This document shows positions 1 to 9,901 of a DNA stretch of 64,000 nucleotides, one piece after another. Every line of letters starts with the position of its first letter. Position 1 is the first letter of the stretch. A model generated the notes under the pieces. It was not told the origin of the DNA. It saw only the letters and a program-made list of their open reading frames with translations, and did not search any database. This DNA is from CAIWHR01 sp963786625 (lineage in GTDB: Bacteria; Pseudomonadota; Gammaproteobacteria; Burkholderiales; Casimicrobiaceae). The DNA lies in NCBI GenBank assembly GCA_963786625.1, contig CAWAZS010000001.1, positions 186,001 through 250,000 of the forward strand. The letters run 5' to 3'. The position numbers and the translations under genes were made by a program.

Positions 1-295
1 CCTGCCGCATCCGCCCGTCGGCAATCTCCTCCGGCGCGACGAGTCCGCGCTCGATCATCAACCGGCCGAGCGCGGCGACCCAGATCCGGTAGTAGCTGCT
101 GGCCAGATACTGCGCGGGCGGCAGGCTTTCGCGCGCGGCGCGCGTCTGGTCGAGATTCCACTGGCCGGTGGCCCCCATCGCCAGCGTCAACGCAAAGGCG
201 CGGCGCTCCCACGGTGCGTGGAACCAGGGCTCCGCGGCCTCGGGCACGACCGGCCCGAAGCCCTGCATGCCGCCCATGTCGTGAACGCCGTTCAT
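1..295 (-). CDS. nthB: nitrile hydratase beta subunit, N-terminal part (runs off window)
   Basis: Partial gene; the first 98 or so codons are present and the rest lies before position 1. The product begins MNGVHDMGGMQGFGPV, the hallmark N-terminus of nitrile hydratase beta, followed by PWFHAPWERRAFALTLAMG and a helical segment (YYRIWVAALGRLM) typical of the family. With the alpha subunit it hydrates nitriles to amides in the cytoplasm; beta contributes second-shell residues around the alpha-bound metal. A GGAG ribosome-binding site lies 5 nt before the ATG, so beta probably has its own initiation. As read, the ORF is continuous in frame with alpha (see that entry). The activator gene usual downstream would lie outside the window. 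Confidence 0.9.
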   Translation of the reverse strand, partial: MNGVHDMGGMQGFGPVVPEAAEPWFHAPWERRAFALTLAMGATGQWNLDQTRAARESLPPAQYLASSYYRIWVAALGRLMIERGLVAPEEIADGRMRQ

Positions 296-1012
296 GATCG
301 CTCCTGCGGCGCCCTGCTCCGGCGCCAGCGGCACGCCCGTGCCGATCATCGAATCCCGCGTGACCAAGGCGACCAGCTGCTCTTCGGTCCAGCCGTCGGT
401 TCCCTCGGGCCGCCGCGGCAGCACGAGATAGCGGATCTCGGCCGTCGAATCCCAGACCTGCAGCTCGACATCGTCGGGCAGGCTCACGCCGAAATCCGCG
501 AGCACGCCACGCGGATCGATGACGGCACGCGACCGGTACGGCGCGGACTTGTACCAGACGGGCGGCAGTCCGAGCACCGGCCATGGGTAGCAGGAGCAGA
601 GCGTGCAGACGACCATGTTGTGCACGCGCGCCGTGTTCTCCAGCGCCACCATGTGCTCGCCCTGGCGGCCGGTGTAGCCGAGCGACGCGATGGCAGCGGT
701 CGCGTCTTCGAGCAGCCACTTGCGGAAGCCGGGATCGGCCCACGCCCGGGCCACGACGCGGGCGCCGTTGTGCGGCCCGACCTTCGTCTCGTAGGTCTCG
801 ATCAGCAGATCGAGCGCCTGCGGATCGACGTATCCCTTCTCCGCGAGCAGCGACTCGAGGGCGCGCACGCGCAGGTCCATCTCGGACAGTTCGGACCCGT
901 GATGATCGTGGTCGTGGTCATCCCCCTGGGCGGCGCCGCTTTGTTTGACGGGACGCGCGTCGCCGTCAGGGTGCGCGGACGGATGGCGATGGGGCGGCGT
1001 GTCGTGGGCCAT
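292..1012 (-). CDS. nthA: nitrile hydratase alpha subunit, cobalt type
   Basis: Catalytic subunit of nitrile hydratase (nitrile + water to amide). The metal-binding claw reads V-C-T-L-C-S-C-Y; Thr in the second position is the signature of the cobalt form, whereas iron enzymes have Ser. The N-terminus carries a His/Asp-rich stretch (GDDHDHDHHG, about residues 30-40) that could bind metal. Other family segments are YETKVGPHNGARVVARAWADP and the C-terminal VTRDSMIGTG. In the sequence as given there is no stop before beta: alpha reads straight into MNGVHDMGG. In the +1 frame a TGA overlaps the beta ATG (ATGA), the normal arrangement, so one extra base near the 3' end of alpha would explain the apparent fusion. 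An alternative in-frame ATG start lies at 1033. Confidence 0.9.
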
Positions 1013-1073
1013 GCAATCGACACTTTGGCACATTCGCCGGGCGCCGTCGCGGGCCCGGCGCGCGGACCCGGGC

Positions 1074-1580
1074 CTAGGCGGTCGGATCGGGCTTGCGGCG
1101 GGACCGCGCGCTGCTCGCGTCAACGGACGCCATGCTTTCGCGACCGCGCGCGGTGAGCCCGTTGATGCCCAGTGCGGCGATGGTCGCGCTCAGTGCGGTG
1201 ATGGTCGTCGTGTCGCGCGCCAGCACGTCCAGCAGGTGACTGAAGAGCTGCGGGTTGCTCTGCTGGACGTAGCGAACGATGTCGTAGATCTGGCTCGACG
1301 TTGCGCGTGCCGCGTCCTCGAACGACACGGGTACCTCGGGCCACCGCGCCTGTGCGACGTACTTCGCAAACGCGCCACCCCCCACCACGGCGAGCGCGAG
1401 CGGCCCCACGGCGGCGAGCAGGCGGCCCAGCATTCGTGCCCGCAGGCGGACGTTCAGGCGATCGAAGGCGGCGGCAACGATGTGCGGCAGCGAGTTGACG
1501 CCGCCCGCGCCGGAGGAGCTCGCCGCCGATTCGCTGCCCAGGGGCACCAGGGGGACGGGCGGTTTCGGGGACTTGTTCAC
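1074..1580 (-). CDS. hypothetical protein with one membrane segment
   Basis: Protein of 168 residues that I do not recognise. It starts with GTG at 1580, chosen because a clear GGAG lies 8 nt upstream; the same frame stays open far upstream but without a credible start. The N-terminus is Pro/Ser-rich, followed by a basic amphipathic stretch and one hydrophobic segment (LLAAVGPLALAVVGGGAFA, about residues 62-80). The C-terminal half is helical (QQSNPQLFSHLLDVLARDTTT) and ends in a basic tail. It lies about 40-60 nt upstream of nthA on the same strand and may share its transcript. No function can be inferred. Confidence 0.6.
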   Translation of the reverse strand: MNKSPKPPVPLVPLGSESAASSSGAGGVNSLPHIVAAAFDRLNVRLRARMLGRLLAAVGPLALAVVGGGAFAKYVAQARWPEVPVSFEDAARATSSQIYDIVRYVQQSNPQLFSHLLDVLARDTTTITALSATIAALGINGLTARGRESMASVDASSARSRRKPDPTA

Positions 1581-1913
1581 GCGGTATCTCCTTGAAAAAT
1601 AGTGACTCGGTCGCGAGCCGTCGCTTAAGGAAGATTGCCGTGACGCACGTGCCCGCCGCCGGCAGTCGAGCCGGCCGGGGCGATGGGTTTCTATGCTTAT
1701 GGCATAGTAACTCAATCGGACTTGCCGGCGCCCCCGAAAGTTCCGCGACCGGGGTCGGGCCGCCGATCTCGCCTGCCCGGCGTGCGCGATCGCCCTCGAT
1801 CCTTCGAGCCAAATCCTTGATTTGGCACAAGTCAAAGGCAATCTGCGGCGACATAGACTCGCGTATCGCGGCGGGCGCGTCTCGGCCGCGATGGACCGAC
1901 GAGGGCGAGCAGG
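1581..1913. promoter_or_regulatory. divergent intergenic region with inverted repeats
   Basis: Non-coding space between the minus-strand hypothetical/nth genes and padE. It holds two palindromes: CTATGC-TTATG-GCATAG at 1691-1707, and the perfect 8-bp inverted repeat GCCAAATC-CTT-GATTTGGC at 1808-1826, which overlaps the FNR-like box. Either could be an operator for a pathway regulator encoded elsewhere. Confidence 0.45.
1817..1859 (+). promoter_or_regulatory. FNR/Anr-like box and -10 of the pad promoter
   Basis: The sequence TTGAT-TTGG-CACAA (1817-1830) matches the FNR-family consensus TTGAT-N4-ATCAA fully in the left half and in 3 of 5 positions in the right. A TAGACT hexamer at 1854-1859 is a plausible -10; a start near 1865 would put the box centre close to -41.5, the class II activator position. 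This fits induction without oxygen of the oxygen-sensitive enzyme encoded downstream. The spacing is seen in the sequence; regulation is inferred. Confidence 0.5.
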
Positions 1914-2487
1914 ATGCACGAGATCCGGATCCACGGGCGTGGCGGTCAAGGTGCCGTGCTGGCGGGCGCGATCCTTGCGACGGCCTTCGTGCAGGAGGGC
2001 AAGCACGTCGTGGCGGTGCCCTCGTTCGGCTTCGAGCGCCGCGGCGCCCCGGTCGCGAGCTTCCTGCGCGTCGACGACGCGCCGATCCGGCAGATGACCA
2101 ACATCTACCGTCCCGACTGCATCCTGTGCATCGATCCGACGGTCGGCCGCGCGGTCAACGTGTTCGACGGCATCACCGAAAGCGCGGTGCTGGTCCAGGC
2201 GACGGCGCGGCCGCTCGCCGAGCTGAACGATCCCGGAGCGCATCGCCTGCGTCGGACTGTGCGACGCCGTGCAGCTCGCGCTCGCGATCTTCGGGCGGCC
2301 GATCACCAACACGATCATGCTCGGCGCGTTCGCACGGACCACCGGGCTCGTCTCGCTCGAAGCGCTGCGCTTCGCCGTCGAGCACTCGAGCTTCCGCGAC
2401 GCCGGGCTGCGGCAGAATCTCGAAGGCCTCGCTGCCGGGTACGAGAACACGCAGGTCCACCGGCTGGAACGGAAGGCGGCCGCGTGA
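1914..2487 (+). CDS. padE: phenylglyoxylate dehydrogenase gamma subunit (one frameshift)
   Basis: Gamma subunit of NADH-dependent phenylglyoxylate:CoA oxidoreductase, which oxidatively decarboxylates phenylglyoxylate to benzoyl-CoA. It belongs to the 2-oxoacid:ferredoxin oxidoreductase superfamily. The N-terminus IRIHGRGGQGAVLAGAILA is the gamma-domain glycine motif. The reading frame is broken by one extra base around 2232-2234 (CCC for CC); removing it joins AELNDP to ERIACVGLCDAVQLALAIFG and gives about 190 residues, the normal length. The ATG follows GAGCAGG. It is first in a five-gene operon whose composition and order (gamma, delta, alpha, FAD subunit, beta) match padEFGHI of Aromatoleum/Thauera. 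Confidence 0.88.
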
Positions 2488-2774
2488 AGCCCCAGGCGTA
2501 TCCGTTCTTCGACACGGCGGGCGTCCCCGACGATCTGTGCCCGATCGCGGTCAAGCCCAACCCGATGCTGCCCGGCGAGTGGCGCAGCATGAAGCCGATC
2601 GTCGACCGCGCGAAGTGCGTCAAGTGCGCCGTGTGCTGGCTGTATTGCCCGGTGCAGTGCGTGGTCGAGAAGCGGGCGTGGTTCGACATCGACTACGCGA
2701 CCTGCAAGGGCTGCGGCATCTGCGCGCGCGAGTGTCCGCAGCGGGCGATCGCGATGGTGGAGGAGGCAGCCTGA
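2484..2774 (+). CDS. padF: phenylglyoxylate dehydrogenase delta subunit, 2x[4Fe-4S] ferredoxin
   Basis: Ferredoxin-like electron carrier subunit of 96 residues. Two tetracysteine motifs, CVKCAVCWLYCP (about residues 46-57) and CKGCGICARECP (about 77-88), bind two [4Fe-4S] clusters that carry electrons from the thiamine diphosphate site of the alpha/beta subunits. It starts with GTG in a 4-base GTGA overlap with the padE stop, so translation is probably coupled. The family includes the delta subunits of pyruvate and 2-oxoisovalerate:ferredoxin oxidoreductases; the operon context makes PadF the best call. Confidence 0.88.
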   Translation: MKPQAYPFFDTAGVPDDLCPIAVKPNPMLPGEWRSMKPIVDRAKCVKCAVCWLYCPVQCVVEKRAWFDIDYATCKGCGICARECPQRAIAMVEEAA

Positions 2775-2783
2775 TGAGCGCCG

Positions 2784-2851
2784 CCGGGCCGTCCCAAGGC
2801 GCTCATTGCTCCCTCTCGGAGGGAAGGCGCGCAGCGCCAAGGGTGCACCAG
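2784..2851. repeat. two-hairpin intergenic element flanked by a 9-bp direct repeat
   Basis: A short insertion between padF and padG with two adjacent hairpins, TCCCTC-TCG-GAGGGA (2810-2824) and GGCGC-GCA-GCGCC (2826-2838). The 9-mer TGAGCGCCG is present on both sides (2775-2783 and 2852-2860). Deleting the element would restore an ATG overlapping the padF stop (TGATG), so the ancestral padG start was probably there. A related copy lies at 12265-12335. Confidence 0.6.
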
Positions 2852-4080
2852 TGAGCGCCGTGCTGGCCCCCGAAGCGAAGCAGCGCAACACGATCGTCTG
2901 CGACGGCAACGAGGCCGCGGCGTGGGCGGTGGCGCTCGCGCGCGTGGAGATGGTCGCCGTGTACCCGATCACGCCGCAGTCGTCGCTGGTCGAGTACCTG
3001 GCGAAGTTCGTCGCGGACGGGACGCTCGACGCCGAGATCGTCGACGCCGAAGGCGAGCACTCGGTGCTCTCCGTGCTGCAGGGCGCGGCGCTCGCCGGCG
3101 CGCGGACCTACACGGCGACCTGCGGCCCCGGGCTTGCCTTCATGTTCGAGCCCTATCTGCGCCAGCCGGGGCTGCGCCTGCCGATGGTGATGTCGATCGT
3201 CACCCGCGACACGCTGACCCCGCAGAGCGTCTGGGGCGGGCACCAGGACGCGATGTCGGTGCGCGAGGTCGGCTGGATCCAGATGTATTGCGAGACCGTG
3301 CAGGAAGTGCTCGACACGGTGATCATGGGCTACCGGATCGCCGAGCACCGCGACGTGATGCTGCCCGTCAACGTCTGCCACGACGGAAACTACCTGTCGT
3401 TCGGCGCCACGCGCGTCGAGCTGCCCGCGCAGAGCGACGTCGATGCGTTCCTCGCCCGGCCGAGCGTCAACTGGCACGCGGCGCTCGATCCGTCGCGGCC
3501 GATGGCGGTGGACCCGCTCACCGGCGGCGCCGGCGGGCCGGGACCGCGGACGTTCGTCAAGTACCGCAAGGGGCATTGCGCCGGGATGCAGAACGCGCTT
3601 TCGGTCATCGCCGAGGCGCACGCGGACTGGGAGCGGCACACCGGCAGGAAGCACGCCCCGCTGGTCGAACGCTACCGGATGGACGATGCCGAGCTGGCGA
3701 TCGTGACCATCGGCTCGATGAGCGGCGCCGGCAAGGATGCCGTCGACGAGGCGCGCGCCCGCGGCGCGCCGGTCGGTCTCGTCAAGGTGAAGACGTACCG
3801 CCCGTTCCCCTCCGAGGCGATCGTCGGCGCGCTCGCGGGCGCGCGCGCCGTCGGCGTGGTCGACCGCTCGGTGTCCTTCGGCTGGAACTGCGGCCCCCTG
3901 TATCAGGACGTGGCGGGCGCGCTCGGGCGCGCGGGGACGCAGGTGCCGTCGATGAGCTTCATCGGCGGACTCGCCGGCGCCGACATCACCACCGAGCATT
4001 TCGGCCGGGTGATCGAGCGCGTGCGACAGCTCGCCGTGGACGGGCACTCCGCGCCCGACCGTGTGGATCAACGAGAATGA
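2851..4080 (+). CDS. padG: phenylglyoxylate dehydrogenase alpha subunit
   Basis: Alpha subunit of 409 residues, PorA-like. The segments CDGNEAAAWAVALARVEM, YPITPQSSLVEYLAKF and DAEGEHSVLSVLQGAALAG are characteristic of this branch. YPITPQS belongs to the 2-oxoacid:acceptor oxidoreductase pyrimidine-binding domain, and the C-terminal domain has GSMSGAGKDAVDEA and FGWNCGPLYQDV. It binds the pyrimidine part of thiamine diphosphate with PadI. The start is GTG at 2851, just after a repeat element; an ATG at 2774 with the same following bases is cut off by a stop inside the element. The gene is intact, unlike its frameshifted neighbours. Confidence 0.92.
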   Translation: MSAVLAPEAKQRNTIVCDGNEAAAWAVALARVEMVAVYPITPQSSLVEYLAKFVADGTLDAEIVDAEGEHSVLSVLQGAALAGARTYTATCGPGLAFMFEPYLRQPGLRLPMVMSIVTRDTLTPQSVWGGHQDAMSVREVGWIQMYCETVQEVLDTVIMGYRIAEHRDVMLPVNVCHDGNYLSFGATRVELPAQSDVDAFLARPSVNWHAALDPSRPMAVDPLTGGAGGPGPRTFVKYRKGHCAGMQNALSVIAEAHADWERHTGRKHAPLVERYRMDDAELAIVTIGSMSGAGKDAVDEARARGAPVGLVKVKTYRPFPSEAIVGALAGARAVGVVDRSVSFGWNCGPLYQDVAGALGRAGTQVPSMSFIGGLAGADITTEHFGRVIERVRQLAVDGHSAPDRVDQRE

Positions 4081-4094
4081 CTGAAATGAACATC

Positions 4095-4150
4095 GTGGTT
4101 CCGGCTTCAGCCGGACGCGCCACGCCGCCTGAAGGCGGCCCCGCGGGCCG
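4095..4150 (+). repeat. REP-like two-hairpin repeat, copy 1
   Basis: Two perfect hairpins in tandem: TCCGGCT-TC-AGCCGGA (4100-4115) and CCGCCT-GA-AGGCGG (4125-4138), between padG and padH. A second copy lies in the opposite orientation at 38240-38295 between pheS and pheT. A weak 5-bp repeat ACTGA flanks this copy (4080-4084 and 4153-4157). Confidence 0.75.
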
Positions 4151-4159
4151 GCACTGAGG

Positions 4160-5427
4160 ATGCAGCAGACCGACTACCTGATCATCGGCGCGAGCCACGC
4201 GGCGCTCTCGGCGCTGCACACGCTGCGCATGCACGACGCCGACGGCGCCGTCACGATGGTGACGCGCGACGCGAGCCTGCCGTACTCGCCGACCGTGCTG
4301 CCGTACGTCGTCTCGGGACGCTCCGCCGCCGAGCGCGTCTTCCTCCGGGACGAGGGCTACTTCCGCGAGCAGAAGGTGAATTACCTGCGCGGCGCGCAGG
4401 TCGAGACGGTCGCCGCCGACCGCAACACCGTGCGGCTCGCGGACGGCGCGGAGATCGGCTACGGCAAGCTGCTGGTCGCCTCCGGCGCGCGTCCGGTCGT
4501 TCCGCCGATCCCGGGCCTTGCCGGCGTGCGCTTCCACGTGCTCCGCACGCTCGACGACGCGCTCGCCTTGCGCGACGCGCTGCCGGCGACGCGCGACGCG
4601 GTCGTGCTCGGCGCCGGACTCATCGGCATGCACGCCGCGGAGAATCTCGCGAAAGCCGGTGCCCGCGTCACCATCGTCGAACGGGAGCCGCACGTGCTGC
4701 CGGGTTATTTCGACGCCGACGCGGCGGCGATCATCGCCAGGGCGTTCGCGGCCGAGGGCGTGCGGCTCTGCGCCGGAGCGCAGGCGGTGCGCGTGGAGCC
4801 CGCGGGGACCGCGACGGGGGGCTGCAAGCTGGTGCTGGACAGCGGGACCACGCTCGACTGCGACCTGCTGGTCGTCGGCGTCGGCGTCGCGCCGGTCACC
4901 GATTTCCTCGCGGGTTCCGGCGTCGACCTGGATCGCGGCGTGCTGGTCGACGACACGATGCGCTCGAGCGTCGCCGAACATCTGGGCGGCGGGCGACGTG
5001 GCGCAGGCGCGCGGCTTCTACGACGGCGCGAAGACCCTGAACGGCATCCTGCCCGACGCGGTGGAGCAGGGGCGCATCGCCGGAATGGCGATGGCCGGCG
5101 ATCCCGGCATGCGCGCGTATCCCGGCGGCGTGCCGCTCAACACCTACACGTTCTTCGGCCAGGCACGCGGTGTCGGTGGGCGTGCACGGCGACGGCGTCG
5201 CCGGCGCGGAGATCGTCAAGACGGTCGACGCGGACCGCGGCCGCTACCTGAAGATCGTGCTCGCGGACAACCGGCTGCTCGGCATCTTCGGCATCGGCAC
5301 GGCCTTCGATCCCGGCGTGATGTGGGAGCTGATCCTGCGTCGCACCGATCTGTCCGCGGTGCGCGAGCGCTTCCTGCGCTCGCCGCAGGACGCCGCGCGC
5401 GTGCTGATGTCGCGGACGTGGAGATAG
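4160..5427 (+). CDS. padH: phenylglyoxylate dehydrogenase FAD/NAD(H) subunit (two frameshifts)
   Basis: Pyridine-nucleotide-disulfide oxidoreductase-type flavoprotein, called epsilon, that passes electrons from the complex to NAD+. The N-terminal FAD site IIGASHAALSAL is followed by a second dinucleotide site VVLGAGLIGMHAAE near residue 150 for NAD(H), and a flavin-contact segment IWAAGDVAQ. The frame breaks twice: near 4976, where dropping one base restores SVANIWAAGD, and near 5161, where dropping one base restores FGQHAVSVGVHGDG. The repaired protein has about 420 residues. TGAGG precedes the ATG. Its place between alpha and beta genes is diagnostic for pad operons and separates them from plain ferredoxin-dependent oxidoreductases. 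Confidence 0.86.
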
Positions 5428-5458
5428 CGGTGAGCGCCGCAGGCCTGGGGACACGTTC

Positions 5459-6804
5459 ATGACCGCGTACGCGACGATCGCCTTCGACGCCGCGCGCTGC
5501 GACGGCTGCAACGCCTGCATGATCGCCTGTGCGCGGGCGAAGGCGGCATCGGAGGACATCGTCGACTCGCGCATCCAGATCGTCGCCAACGGCGGCGGCC
5601 ACGAGCTCGCGCTGTGCCGCCAGTGCGGCGACCCGAAGTGCGTCGAGAACTGTCCGGCGGCGGCGCTCGCGAAGAACGACGGCACCGGCGTCATCGACTG
5701 GGACGCCACGAAGTGCGTCGACTGCCTGCTCTGCACGGCGGGCTGCGCCTACGGCGGCATCGTGTACAACGAGCGCGCCGGCAGCGTCGTCAAGTGCGAT
5801 CTGTGCGGCGGCGATCCGGCCTGCGTGAAGGCCTGCGAATCCGGTGCGCTGCGCTACGTCACGACCGCGCGCATCTACAACGAGGTGGGCCAGCTCGAAG
5901 ACCTCTTCGTGCCCGGGCTCGCCGGCTGCCAGGGCTGCAACACCGAGCTCGTCATGCGCCACACGCTGCGCCGCATCGGGCCCGACACCGTGCTGGCGAC
6001 GCCGCCCGGCTGCATCCCCGGGATGGGCTCGGTCGGCTACAACGGCCTCACCGGGACCAAGGTGCCGGTGTTCCATCCGCTGCTCACCAACACGGCGTCG
6101 ATGCTGGCCGGCGTCAAGCGCCGCTACCGGCGCATCGGGCGCGAGGTGAACGCGGTCGCGCTCGCCGGCGACGGCGGCGCCTCCGACGTCGGCTTCCAGT
6201 CGCTGTCCGGCGCGGCCGAGCGCGGCGAGCAGATCCTGTTCATCTGCGTGGACAACGAGGGCTACATGAACACCGGCATGCAGCGCTCGAGCTGCACGCC
6301 GTACGGCGCGTGGACGTCGACCACGCCGGTCGGCGAGCACGGCCACGGCAAGACGCAGGACGCGAAGAACCTGCCGGTGATCATGATGATGCACAACTGC
6401 GCGTACGTCGCCACCGCCTCGACCGGCATTCATGGAGGATCTCTACGCCAAGCTCGACCGCGCGATCGAGGCGTCGAAGCGCGGTTTCGCGTACCTGCAC
6501 ATCTATTCGCCGTGCACGACCGGATGGCGCTTCCCGTCGCGACGACAACATCGAGGTCGCGCGCAAGGCGGTCGAGACCAATTTCGTCGTGCTCTGGGAG
6601 TTCGATCCGGCCGGCGGCCTGCGGCTGACGCGCCCGGTCGACGATCCGCTGCCGCTCGCCGACTACCTCAAGGCGCAGGGCAAGTACCGGCATCTGTCGT
6701 CCGAGCAGGTCGCGCACATCGAGGCCGGGGTGGCCAGGCAGACCGCCTTCATCAAGGGCCTGGAACGCAGGGTTCCCGCCGAAGGCGCCGTCCTCCCGAA
6801 CTGA
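5459..6804 (+). CDS. padI: phenylglyoxylate dehydrogenase beta subunit with ferredoxin domain (two frameshifts)
   Basis: Beta subunit that binds the diphosphate part of thiamine diphosphate. The N-terminal 130 residues form a multi-cluster ferredoxin domain (CDGCNACMIAC, CRQCGDPKCVENCP, CVDCLLCTAGC, CDLCGGDPACVKAC). The C-terminal PorB-like domain has CQGCNTEL, PPGCIPGMGSVGY, AGDGGASDVG and CVDNEGYMNTGMQRS. Frameshifts occur near 6431 (one extra base after STGI) and near 6537 (one extra base after WRFP); the repaired protein has about 447 residues. It is last in the operon and is followed by convergent genes. Confidence 0.9.
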
Positions 6805-6892
6805 CGCCAGTTTGCGTCGCGGGGATCGGCCGGCAAGCCCATTCGGCGCCGCCCCGCGCCGGTCGGACGGATGTCGAAGGTTGCGCCGCCCG

Positions 6893-7940
6893 CTACAGAA
6901 TCCGGTTGAACCACAGCAGCGAGAGCAGCGCCGACAGGAGCGCCACGCCCGCCGCGCCGGCGGCGAACAGCGCCGAGATCTCCATGTCCTTCTGCTCGAA
7001 GAAGAGCTTGCTGTTGAGGCTCGTGTAGATCTTCTTCAGATCGGTCGCGGTGCCCGCGTAGAAGTACTCGCCGTGCGTGATGTTGGCGATCTGCTTCAGC
7101 GACGCCTCGTCGAGCCGCACGCGCATCGACCAGCCCTCGGAGCCCAGGATCTCGCCGTTGGGCGTGCCGATGCCGACCGTGTAGACGCGAACGCCGCGAT
7201 CGGCGGCCATCCGCGACGACTCGATCGGATCGGGGCCGGTCGTCGTCTGGCCGTCGGTCAGCACGATGATCGCCGCCGACGCAAAGGAGCCCGGGTCGAC
7301 GGGCTTCGGCGCCGCCGCCTTGTCGCCCGCGCGCGACTTGTCGAGCGCCGCGGCCTTCGCCGCCTCGCGCCGCGGATTGGACGAGCGCAGGTCGAATTCG
7401 ACGTCCGGGAAGATCATCTTGAGCGCGACCAGGATCCCGCTGCCCACCGCGGTGCCGCGCTGGAGCTGGAACCGGTCGATCGCGGCCAGGATCTCCTCGC
7501 GGCTGTGCGTCGGCGACTGCACGACCGACGCGGTGGCGGCGAACGAGACGACACCCACGCGCGTGGACTTCGGTTGCTCGGCAACGAACGCACGGGCGGC
7601 ATCCTGCGCGGCGACGATGCGGCTGGGCTTGACGTCGGTCGCCCGCATGCTGCCGGACACGTCGATCGCGAGGATCACGGTTTCGTGCTGCGACGGCATG
7701 GTGACGACGGCTGCGGGCCGCGCGATCGCGATCAGCATCAGCGTCAGCGCGGCAAGGAAGAGGAGCGGCGGCACGTGGCGGCGGAAGCGCTGGCCCGCGC
7801 TCATCGCGTCCCTGATGAGCGTCAGGCTCGCATAGCGGACTGCGGCCTTCTTCTTCCGCCGCAGCAGCACGACGTACGCGGCGCGCCGCCAGCGGGATGA
7901 GCAGCAGCAGCCAGAGCATCTCGGGCCAGAGAAAGATCAC
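6893..7940 (-). CDS. BatA-like VWA-domain membrane protein (one frameshift)
   Basis: Membrane-anchored von Willebrand factor A protein of the aerotolerance/BatA type. The MIDAS motif D-x-S-x-S is present in AIDVSGSMRATD, with the partner Asp in VLTDGQTT. Hydrophobic helices lie at the start (FLWPEMLWLLLLIPLAA), just before the VWA domain (LLFLAALTLMLIAIARP) and at the C-terminus (AGVALLSALLSLLWF). The GTG at 7940 overlaps the DUF58 stop (GTGA); one extra base near 7880 breaks the frame, and removing it joins PLAAR to AYVVLLRRKKK. It is the last gene of a moxR-DUF58-VWA unit; such units are thought to act in metal insertion or membrane-complex assembly, but the target here is unknown. Confidence 0.82.
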
Positions 7941-8849
7941 GCGTGGACCCCGAGGTGCTGCGGCAACCCGCCGCCGGTGGCGAGCTGGCTGCGCCGCTTG
8001 CGCAGGTCGGCGAAGCGCAGGATCGCGTCGACGAGATCGTCGTTCGTCGAGAGCTCGAGCGCGTCGACGCCCGCGGTGCCGAATGCCGAGCGCAGGTCCG
8101 CCTCGCGCCGCTTCGCCGCCGCCTCGAAGCGCCGGCGGAAGCCCTGATCGTGCATGTCGACGAACAGCTGCTCGCCGGACTCGGCGTCCTGGACGACGAG
8201 CAGTCCGAGATCGGGCAGCTCCATCTCCATCGGATCGTAGAGGCGCACGGCGACCACGTCGTGGCGCTCGGCAAGGCGGGCGAGCGTGCGCTCCCAGCCC
8301 GGCGCGCTGATGAAGTCGGAAACGACGAACATCAGCGAGCGCCGCGGCGCGACGCGATAGGCCGCGTGCAGGAGCTCGTTCAGGTTCGTCGCCGCGGACT
8401 GTCCGCGCGGGGGCCGCGTCATCATCCTGTGCAGAATGTGCAGCACCTGGCGCCGGCCGCTGCGCGCCGGGATCACGGTGTCGACGGCGTTGCCGTAGAG
8501 CAGGGCGCCGACGCGGTTGCCGTGGCGGGTCAGGATGCGCGCCAGGACCGTCACGAACTCGACCGAGACCGCCTGCTTGTTGACGGCGAGGGATCCGAAA
8601 TCGACCGATGCGCTCAGGTCGAGCAGGAACCACGCCGCGACCTCGCGCTCCTCGTTGTACTCCCGCACATACGGCGTCTGCAGGCGCGCGGTGACGTTCC
8701 AGTCGATGTGCCGGACGTCGTCCCCGTAGCCGTATTCACGCAGGTCGGCGAGGTCCAGGCCGTACCCGCGGAACAGCGTGCGGTAGTCGCCGTGCAGGAC
8801 GCCGTCGAGGCGGCGGATCACCGTCCACTCGAGCCTCCTGAGGACCGCC

Positions 8850-9875
<1,026 letters not shown>

Positions 9876-9901
9876 GCGTCCCTGCTCCGTGTCATGCGGC
9901 G

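Noticed and set aside
1074..2972. A 632-codon minus-strand open frame spanning the intergenic region and pad genes
   Set aside because: Only its last 168 codons have a ribosome site and a protein-like sequence; the rest is antisense to padE and padF and is a product of high GC.
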